Below, in pieces: positions 41,106 through 49,560 of a stretch of 49,560 nucleotides of DNA; position 1 is the first letter of the stretch, and each line of letters starts with the position of its first letter. A model generated the notes under the pieces. It worked only from the letters and a program-made list of their open reading frames with translations, did not search any database and was not told where the DNA came from. A program made the translations under genes and the position numbers. The stretch covers positions 677,126 to 726,685 of the forward strand of contig JAQGDQ010000069.1 of the NCBI GenBank assembly GCA_030141605.1, read 5' to 3'. The DNA is from Tubiluchus corallicola. Taxonomy: Eukaryota > Priapulida > Priapulimorpha > Priapulimorphida > Tubiluchidae.

Positions 41106-42852
41106 CAATTGCAACACCATCAGACATTTTTTCGTTTGGTTTAGATATTCGTGAATGTTTGCTTCAATATTAACCTGATGGCGCCACATCGCGCCATGAA
41201 GAGAAGCTGGTTTTGGAAACATTAGCGTGTTCACTGTGCAAATCCATTGCTGCAATCATTTAAAGGCTTCGCTATTTTTAAGATTTGGTTTAGACATGTA
41301 TTTAGTTTGGTCAGTAAAAAATTTATTATATGTTGCCTGTTTTAAGCACTATGGGCAGACTGACATTTTCTATTACCACTTAACATTTCCGTTTCATTAT
41401 TTTCGTACGAGTAAACGTACGTGTTTTAGTTATGTTTTATGGTCATTATTATAAACATCTGTATTTTCAAATTATTGTACAGTTTAATGTTAATACTAAA
41501 TAGTATTTAATGTGTTCTTCGTTAGGATCCGAGCATCCACCTCGAATACTAAAACTTTGATTAATGCAATTTATTCTCTTGAAAGTGGAGAGCAATCACT
41601 GTGCACCTTTGTCTCATAAACAACCTGCAACTGGATCCGAGCATCCACCTCGAGTACTAAAACATAAAAGTGGAGAGCTACCGTCATTTCAAATCTATAA
41701 GACTAATAAAAGGATGAAAGAATTTTTACCTTCAAATCACCATAATTCAATAATTTATCAGTGGTGTTCAGTGGCTACTTTCCATTTCTGTAATATTTCG
41801 AGGACTGGCATTCATTTCTTATGTAAGTCATTACACATTACTAATGAGATAACTGATTTTTATTAAGGAAAAAATGGTGTTGCATCACATATCATTTACA
41901 AGCAATACTGAACAGAAAAAAGAAACTTTAGTTTTTAAATTATAAGCTTTACATATGCCAAACTGACAGTTTCCTGTTATTAAATAAAATTTGTTGAGTT
42001 TATACTATTTTTTAAAAAGTGGTAATTACATACACATTCACTGCTGACACTTACAATGATGGAATGTTTACTATGCGGACTAGTATTTTCAAAGCTGCTC
42101 AAATGGTTTCCAGAAATTTTTTGTAAGTAGCAAAATCTGAATTTAAACACATTGATTTTATCCTAGAGACCAGTGATTCAATTCTATATTCATAGATATA
42201 AAAGTACAGGATTGTCAAAGCTAACAGTAATACATATAAACTCATATTGTCATAATAACACAACACAAAGACCAATTCATTTTTCACACAAATCTCCTGT
42301 TCAATTCTATGAAGTGCAAGACAGCTAAAAATATCTGAAACTTAAATATATTCATTTAAGAGTAAATCAATGTTTATCTTTAAATTATTTGGAGTTGCTG
42401 CTAGCATTACTGGTCTAATATTGCGATACTTTTTACAATGTAATAAGTAAAGACTAGCATATACTGAATCTGCCTTTAGTATGCTGCATTGTATGCTCAA
42501 GCTTACATTAATTACTTGGAAATGTCTCAGGCCAACAAGAAATGTTTTTGGTATTTTTAAGATATTTTTTAATATTTTTAGATTTATGAGGTTTGACAGT
42601 TCCAATTCACAATAACGACATCATATCAAACTTAAAATTGTATACAATATTGAACAAACCCCCGCTTTACAGGCTCTTTCAAGCTATTAGTATTTCGGTG
42701 AAAAAGTTTTCACTATAATTTAGTTTTACACTACCATTATAGCCCAGTCTTCGAAGCTGATGCTGTCCGGTATATAGGAAAAACAAAAAAGATGCAAATC
42801 GGAAAAATAAGCGTGCAGCTGAAAAAGCTGTAGTAATTTAAAGAAGCAACAG
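41106..42852. other. Intergenic sequence between convergent genes
   Basis: Separates the + strand chitin-binding gene from the - strand PAN-lectin gene. Apart from the duplication at 41525-41678 it is AT-rich with no supported coding feature. On the - strand, AATAAA (plus tttatt at 41858-41863) and ATTAAA (plus tttaat near 42568) are possible polyadenylation signals for the lectin gene. Confidence 0.5.
41525..41678 (+). repeat. Short direct duplication
   Basis: ggatccgagcatccacctcg plus aRtactaaaac occurs at 41525-41555 and 41633-41663. Each copy is followed by aaagtggagagc (41582-41593 and 41667-41678), but the first copy carries about 23 extra nt between the two blocks. The copies differ at one site in the first block, so the duplication is recent. 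Confidence 0.85.
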
Positions 42853-43226
42853 TTACATTTCATATTCGCAAATGAAATAACACTGTCGAGCGGCATACAT
42901 GTCATTATAAACACTGGTTTGACTAATTTGTAAATAATGTTCATTGCCTCCCATGTTGTTTGGTTCAGTGAATCCCCAGTGACCAGGCTCCACAGGTTCA
43001 CCGGTGGCCAACCAAATCCAAGTTCCCTCTTCACTCTCATCCGAGCCACTGGTCCAAGCGGGGGCAAGTGTCTTCTGGCTTGCAAATTCTAGTTCAGCGT
43101 CTGACTCCAAACTGACCAGATCAGAGTCCTTGTCCATGCACGCTTGACGGGCAGCAGTCCAACTTTTCTTATCACTGCTGAAGAAGTAGCAATGTCCTTC
43201 GAATTTTTCAAAGCCAATTGTGCATT
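42853..43226 (-). CDS. Secreted PAN/C-type lectin protein, exon 2 (C-type lectin domain)
   Basis: Encodes residues 104-227 of a 227-residue protein. The - strand acceptor is tctaattttacttgcag. The exon begins aa/tgc, completing the codon opened by exon 1 (phase 1), to give ECTIGFEKFEGHCYFF. The C-type lectin features are the long-form cysteine pair C105/C116, helix C133, EPN at 191-193, YND at 210-212 (in place of WND) and the closing FICE at 221-224. E191, N193, E199, N211 and D212 could form the usual Ca2+/mannose-type site. The second canonical disulfide is absent: Tyr201 and Ala215 sit where cysteines are expected, and there is an extra C219. The open frame extends upstream into a poly-Leu stretch, but that is the intronic TAG/CAG microsatellite, has no ATG and is excluded. 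Confidence 0.88.
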
Positions 43227-43292
43227 CTGCAAGTAAAATTAGACCTCGTTCACATGGGTCCTGACCAAGACTGGTGTCAGTCTGTGCTAACG

Positions 43293-43393
<101 letters not shown>

Positions 43394-44546
43394 TCTCTTT
43401 AAATACTGAGCATACGTTTCTCTAATTGGCTCAGATAATCTACAATGTATAATAGTCGACTCGTCTTGAATTAAGACGTTATTACACACCTGCATACCAC
43501 CCCATTCCACGAGGAATCGGTGGTCTAGCCCATCTACCAGTCTCAATCCTCAGGTGATGAGACAACAGCATAAACCTACCAAAACTGACTCGTAGACGAA
43601 TAAACATGTTGTACTAACGCAAGGTTGAGAGCTATAGAGCAAGAATACGGACTTTTGTTGACACTTTTAGCATGAATATTAGCTAAATTAGACATTGATC
43701 AGCTTCCGGTGAATCTCGATCTGTCTTATCATGGTTTGTTTTCAATTAATACAAGTCCTCTTCTTAGCGACGAAAAATACAGATATGTATTAGGTATGTA
43801 CTAGATAAGGTTAGAGTCAAAGGAAGCAGATTTTACTGAAGACATGATTCCTAGGCTTGCACCTGAAGAATGGCAAAATACCAAAGCTATTCATCCCTTA
43901 CAGACATCTTTTAGGTTGTAAGTTGCACCAAACTGTTTTTGTTAAACTTACAAAAAGGCATGTTTTCAAAACTATTGTGTCAGTGAAAATAGGAATGATA
44001 TCTTCATTTTGTAGTACTAACAACAACAAATTCGAAATAATAAGTCAATGATCACATATCATTTAGTGCTGTTTTGTCTTTATGCATTCTAGCTCGATTT
44101 TTGTGCCAGAATTGATTTTTGTGGCTAGTTAAGTCAATTTGGGGGACACTGAATTCAGAAATGATAGGTGCCCTTTTTTCGTGCACATTTTCGGCTGCCA
44201 TTTTGAATTTCAAGATGGCCACTACTAACATTTAGAAACTGAGCTTGTTGCTGAGACATAGGACTTTTCGCTAAGTTCAATTTTGTGTATACACAACTGA
44301 GTAGTGAGTAAGTCATCTTACTCATCAGTAGATTATAAACCTGAAGCCTTGACGTGCTATGACGTGGGTCACAAAACGTCTATTTGGAAATTTTGCCAAG
44401 CTGTTGCAGGCCTGAACCTTTATGACAGATTGTTAATTGTTGGAATTAAGGTCTCGTTGATCAGTCAGCAATTTTGTATAGCTTTAAACTTATTTACTTA
44501 CGCGATGCATGCGAAAATCGCTTCCTTTTAATATCACCATGACAGC

Positions 44547-44628
44547 AAATATTATTGCCGCCATTTAGAGATTTTTCATGAAGCATTAGAAGATATTTAG
44601 CTAAATCAACTTTGACAATTATTACAAA
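44547..44628 (+). repeat. Diverged direct repeat, copy 1 (pairs with 44708-44783)
   Basis: aaatattattgccgccattt, then tagaga, aagcattagaag and ctttgacaattatta recur in the same order at 44708-44783, offset about 160 bp. The gccgccatt word resembles a YY1 site. Confidence 0.75.
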
Positions 44629-44707
44629 GTAGTAACTGTAGAAGTTAAACTTAGCTTAGCAATTTATAATTTCCATTTAACTTCTTATCATCATAACAGA
44701 AGTGTCC

Positions 44708-44783
44708 AAACATTATTGCCGCCATCTAGGGATGCTTTGATAAAGCATTAGAGGCTAAAGCAGCTTTGACAATTATTATAAAA
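44708..44783 (+). repeat. Diverged direct repeat, copy 2 (pairs with 44547-44628)
   Basis: Second copy, with aaacattattgccgccatct, aagcattagagg and ctttgacaattatta. About 80% identical to copy 1 by eye. Confidence 0.75.
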
Positions 44784-44805
44784 TTTGTCACATCTCAGTC
44801 TTTAC

Positions 44806-45115
44806 CTTTTGAATAGTAATCGTATCCGCTGGCTGTAATGGCTGTGCTATCATCAGTGCAGTTGCTTAATTCGCATTGCACACTTCCGGCATTCCTGTCT
44901 ATGTTAAACCCCAAGCATCCATGCTGTGCCTCGCACAACATTCCGCACTCAGTTTTGCTAAAAACTTGAAATGAGCCAAGTGGACAATCTCGCAGTACTG
45001 TGTCTGTGTACTGCTTTCTGTAGAAAGCGCATTCGACGACACAGAAAGCAAGCCACATGCAGATCAGACTTATTTTGAAAAATTTTAAAATCATACTGAT
45101 ACGAATAGTTATCAT
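44806..45115 (-). CDS. Secreted PAN/C-type lectin protein, exon 1 (signal peptide and PAN/apple domain)
   Basis: Encodes residues 1-103 and one base of residue 104. A hydrophobic signal peptide (FFKISLICMWLAFCVVECA, about residues 12-30) is followed by a PAN/apple-like domain, residues about 44-101. Its cysteines C44, C57, C61, C67, C81 and C86 lie in the typical EC-x3-C-x5-CLGF-N...QCELSNC pattern. PAN domains mediate protein-protein or protein-carbohydrate contacts in secreted proteins. The donor aag/gtaaag leaves phase 1, exactly matching the acceptor at 43226. The coding exons total 684 nt (227 codons plus stop). Met8 is an alternative start, and the position of the upstream TATA box favours it. 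I infer a secreted carbohydrate-recognition protein, possibly immune or mucosal; the ligand is unknown. Confidence 0.85.
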
Positions 45116-45135
45116 TTTATAATAAACGAGCAGAA

Positions 45136-45141
45136 TTTATA
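45136..45141 (-). promoter_or_regulatory. TATA-like box of the PAN/C-type lectin gene
   Basis: TATAAA on the - strand, 20 nt upstream of the first ATG and 41 nt upstream of Met8 (45094). A start site about 30 nt downstream would fall inside the first ATG region, so translation may begin at Met8. A second TATAAAA at 45122-45116 abuts the first ATG. Confidence 0.45.
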
Positions 45142-47480
45142 ACCCATGTACGTGGAAATGCACCTTCCGTGCATGTTAGAATAGCGTAAATGACCATGAA
45201 CTTTGCAATGAAGCCAGTGGCAAGAAACGTACACCTGCCCACTGGGCAATACGAAAGGTATACATCCAAGAATAATAACCATTGATTTCTTTTGTTTCGT
45301 GGGAAGTAGCAGATTCGTTGGAAGTTATTCACGTGACAACGCTTCGGACAATAGTTATTATTATTATTGACTGTGCATATATGTGAGTATATGCATACAA
45401 GTGTGTATGTACGTGTGTGTATGTAAATGTGTATATACGGTATTCTAAAAAATCATAGGCAGTAATAGTACTGAGTTTGTTAATTTATGTCCACATTCAT
45501 GTATGTGCGTATATGCGTGAGTATGTATTTTTGTGTATACATGTGTGCGCGTGTGTGCGTGCAGCTATATATGTAAACGCATGAATACATAGGAATTCAC
45601 TACTCATCTAAATTACATAATTATCATATTGTACATATTGAAGTGTACATATATTGGGATACGGTAATCTTTTCAATGCTTAGGTTCTCTTAAGGTCTTG
45701 ATCTGGCCATGAAAGTATTTCCAATATTTCTAATAATAATAAGGTGTTTCTAATATTACCTTTACTTCACTGCCTAAATAAATATATACTTAAACCTCTA
45801 AAAGTGCTAGGAGCAAGGAGACCAAGTTCTGCTGAGAATTACGTGTGATGAATTAGATAGTGTCTGTTAAACACGCAGTCGAAAAATTCAACTATTTTCT
45901 TCACAAATAAATAAAATTTGCTACAGAGAAGTGTCAAAAGAAAAAATATGCAAAATCATATTGTGCTACCATTACTACTAAAATGTTGATGACTAATGTG
46001 CGTCTTCAAGCTATATCAGAATGCCAGAGTAGTGGTTAGAGGATAAGACCTCTTGTGCTGCTTACAGACTGCAGTTTATCGGCTTGTGATGTTGTGAATC
46101 GATCATAACATAATTTCATAAAAACTTGATAACAACGTGACAACATATGATTTACAGGAGTTTGTAACGACTAAACCTATTTTTTCTGATGCTAAGATAA
46201 AAATACACTTTTTAGTTTCGTGCTGCTTACACGATGGATGGAAACTCACAGAAAATGTTAAAGAACAACAACAGTACCAAATCAAAGATAAAATTACGAC
46301 ATGTCCTTACTATATGTTTGGCTGCAATAGGTATCAATTACATATTCTGGTCACAAAATTTATGAGAGTATAAAAAGCTGACCTGTCATTGACATAAACT
46401 TTACACTATAGTTTTTGTACATTTTATTGCTAGATATCAATTACATATTTTATTTATTTATTTATCATTTATTCGTATGTATTTTGCCCACACAATACAA
46501 TCATGTTAGTGAATTAGTACAATAAAAGAACTCAACATTAACCTTATTATAACGCACTCGTCTGCATGGATAAAACCGTTTCAGAGGAACAGACGCAACT
46601 AAAATTTAAAAAATGAAAAGTCTACATAACTGCACAAGCAAAAACTGAGGGACTAACTTATGACTAATATTGTAGTAACAAAATTTTTCAGTTTACAAGA
46701 AGCTGTCCACTCACTGACATTAACTTTTCATTGTAATTTTTGAAGTGTACATGTTATTGCTGGGTATCAATTACATGTTGCAGTCACAAAATTTATTAGT
46801 GTACAAAAAGCTGTCCACTCATTGATATAAGCTTTCCGTTATAATTTATGAAGTGCATATGTTATTGTTTTTATGAAATATTTTGTTGTAATGTTGTCAT
46901 TTTATTTTGTCACTGTCATCTAATATTTTAATGCTTTTATTGTTAAGCGCATTTGCAATAATTAATCATTGAAAGCCTATATTATAAGTAGTATATGATT
47001 AAAAGTTTTTACAAACTGTGCAGTTACGGCAAGTGCTTTCACCAATCGTGTATTTTACTATTAAACAAAGCTAAACTGGTTATTCTAAATACTGGTGCCA
47101 ATAAATTTGGAGAAAAGAACAAAAATCATACAAATGCGTGGAAAAGAGCGTTTACGTTTGACTAAAAAACCATATTTTAATAACAATTTTATAATAATTT
47201 TAGTTTTAAATGCAAATATCGGTTAGATACTGAATTGAATATCCGCCTTTCGCAGTTCTGGGATCTATGATTAATTGACACTGGTTGGAAGAGTGTCTCT
47301 GAGGCTGGTCAGAGGGTGTCTCTGACACTGGTCGGAGGAGTGTCTCAGTGAAACTGAAGTCGTGAGTTATTTGCAAGAACTTTCTTGGTGTTTTTGACTT
47401 CTGAGTATAAAAAGTGAAAAATTATTAACATTAAATGAAGCGTAATATAATAATTAGAATATTGAAAAAAATCGTTTATA
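45142..47480. other. Non-coding sequence right of the PAN-lectin gene
   Basis: AT-rich, with loosely repetitive tatgtgtgtatg words at 45360-45600, a possible tRNA-derived SINE head at 46022-46105, a tttattta run near 46450, and two diverged copies of a phrase around caagaagctgtccactcact (about 46698 and 46803, with a weaker one near 46370). A small three-unit repeat with ctggtc and gtgtctct lies at 47279-47348. No gene is supported. Confidence 0.5.
46022..46105 (+). repeat. Possible tRNA-derived SINE head
   Basis: gagtagtggttagaggataa has an A-box-like form, and ttgtgaatcgatc about 60 nt later resembles a B box. The full cloverleaf cannot be folded cleanly by eye, so this is more likely a SINE head or tRNA relic than a functional tRNA gene. 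Confidence 0.3.
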
Positions 47481-47489
47481 TGTACTTAC

Positions 47490-47603
47490 GATGATTTTTC
47501 CAGCTACTTTGTCATTTCTTGGCCTGCCGCCCGCAGCTCTTAAAATCGTTTCCACTATTGCCCCACCGCCATGCGGGGTTGAATATTTAAATTTATTCAC
47601 CGC
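47490..47603 (-). other. Candidate 114-nt exon of unknown identity (or transposon fragment)
   Basis: On the - strand a segment open in one frame for exactly 38 codons is bounded by an acceptor-like aaatagcttag and a consensus donor atc/gtaagt, phase 0 at both ends. It reads AVNKFKYSTPHGGGAIVETI, then LRAAGGRPRNDKVAGKII. It is GC-richer than its surroundings. However, the opposite strand is also open from an ATG over almost the same interval, and the polypyrimidine tract is weak, so it may be part of an interspersed repeat. Confidence 0.25.
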
Positions 47604-47916
47604 CTAAGCTATTTAAAAATAAAGAAATGTAACATTTATGTAACTCGATAAAGGAAATAGCGGCTTCCCGAAATATCGTTATTATTAATACATCTTGTTG
47701 TTATTATATCTTGTGTAATATATTAATAAACTGCTAGGACATTCAGTTTTATAACAACTGATTACTGAATGTTTTAATTACAGACCGACTTCACGGTTGA
47801 AACTCTCACAGGAATGAACGATCAGTCACATTTGTCAAGAAGTGACGTCATTCACTTGACAAATTTGAGCCGCAAGCGGACATGTGTGAATAAACAGAGA
47901 AAATGTTCTGAAAAAT

Positions 47917-48093
47917 AGTAAACATTTTAAACTGGTTTTACTTTATGAGCTGAAATTTTGTTCGTGACTAAAAGCGTCTAAAGCGCAAACTCGACTCTCT
48001 TGCATATTAATTACTAATGGCTGACAAGATTATTGATGTCTTTACAGTTGAACCAGCGAACTTGTTTCAGTCACTATCCGTACTCTAATATTA
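47917..48093 (+). repeat. 177-bp direct duplication, copy 1
   Basis: Identical to 48434-48610 except for about seven substitutions and no indels (about 96%), at an offset of 517 bp. Each copy runs straight into a TTCTA array, so the duplicated unit includes satellite sequence. Confidence 0.95.
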
Positions 48094-48096
48094 GCA

Positions 48097-48260
48097 TTAT
48101 TCTATTCTATTCTATTCTATTCTATTCTATTCTATTCTATTCTATTCTATTCTATTCTATTCTATTCTATTCTATTCTATTCTATTCTATTCTATTCTGT
48201 TCTATTCTATTCTATTCTATTTACTCTATTCTTTTCTCATTCCATTCCTTCTCATTCCAT
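48097..48260 (+). repeat. (TTCTA)n pentanucleotide satellite, first array
   Basis: About 22-24 near-perfect TTCTA units to about 48215, decaying through ttctcattccattcc. It follows duplication copy 1. Confidence 0.95.
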
Positions 48261-48433
48261 TCCATCTTTATTCAAAACGTTTGTTATCAACCCTGTAATC
48301 GCCTGAGAAATTATACTAAGATACTTTTCAGTTTTTTTCACCACAGATAATCACATCAACGAATAATATATCATATTGACGTGATATGTATAATACACAC
48401 AATATGTCTTAAAAGTATTCATCCAGCAAAACC

Positions 48434-48610
48434 AGTAAACATTTTAAACTGGTTTTACTTTATGAGCTGAAATTTTGTTCGTGACTAAAAGCGTCTAAAG
48501 CGCAAACTCGACTCTCTTGCATATTAATTACTAATGGCTGACAAGATTATTGATGTCTTTATAGTTGGACCGGCGAACTTGTTTCAAACACTAGCCGTAC
48601 TCTAATATGA
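48434..48610 (+). repeat. 177-bp direct duplication, copy 2
   Basis: Second copy of the unit at 47917-48093. Differences cluster at its right end (cagttgaaccagcg against tagttggaccggcg, and ttcagtcactatcc against ttcaaacactagcc). Confidence 0.95.
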
Positions 48611-48612
48611 GC

Positions 48613-49560
<948 letters not shown>

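Overview
The window is AT-rich animal nuclear DNA. It has long introns, canonical GT-AG splice sites, TATA boxes, AATAAA signals and very many simple repeats. The protein content (a GATA1/2/3-class factor, a chitin-binding protein with a Gly/Ser/Tyr-rich region, and a secreted PAN plus C-type lectin protein) points to an invertebrate metazoan. A marine spiralian such as a mollusc is my best guess, but the sequence alone does not settle the phylum.

Region 1-24.8 kb (+ strand) is the 3' half of a GATA1/2/3-type transcription factor gene. Three coding exons are clear: N-finger (7858-8003), C-finger (13973-14098) and the terminal basic/C-terminal exon (22442-22828), followed by a 3' UTR of about 1.8-1.9 kb. 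The start codon and N-terminal exons are not recognisable and probably lie left of the window. The introns hold a GA tract, a CAGA array, a 31-bp minisatellite of about 25 copies, a decayed non-LTR retrotransposon fragment and several hairpins.

Region 24.8-39.7 kb has no gene I can support. It holds a CT tract, a GT tract, 24-bp and 32-bp minisatellites, a GTCA array, a foldback element with a tRNA-like core, a possible solo LTR, and one of three copies of a dispersed repeat.

Region 39.7-41.1 kb (+ strand) is a complete two-exon gene for a 269-residue secreted protein. It has a signal peptide, a Gly/Ser/Tyr-rich domain containing four 14-residue repeats, one peritrophin-A-like chitin-binding domain and a GY-rich tail. 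A TATA box lies upstream, with a duplicated 18-bp motif further upstream.

Region 42.85-45.14 kb (- strand) is a two-exon gene that has to be assembled across an intron. Exon 1 encodes a signal peptide and a PAN/apple domain; exon 2 encodes a C-type lectin domain. The phases match and the product is 227 residues. A TAG/CAG microsatellite in the intron produces a false poly-leucine leader on the lectin ORF.

Region 45.2-49.56 kb is mostly non-coding. It includes a possible tRNA-derived SINE head, a short splice-flanked open segment of unknown identity, a 177-bp direct duplication 517 bp apart, and a long changing satellite (TTCTA, then CTCTA, then TTAC) that runs off the right end.

I found no operon-like or defence-like system. 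The three genes look functionally independent. The most useful new items are the assembled PAN-lectin gene with its paired loss of a lectin disulfide, the repeat-built chitin-binding protein, and the tRNA-like foldback element.
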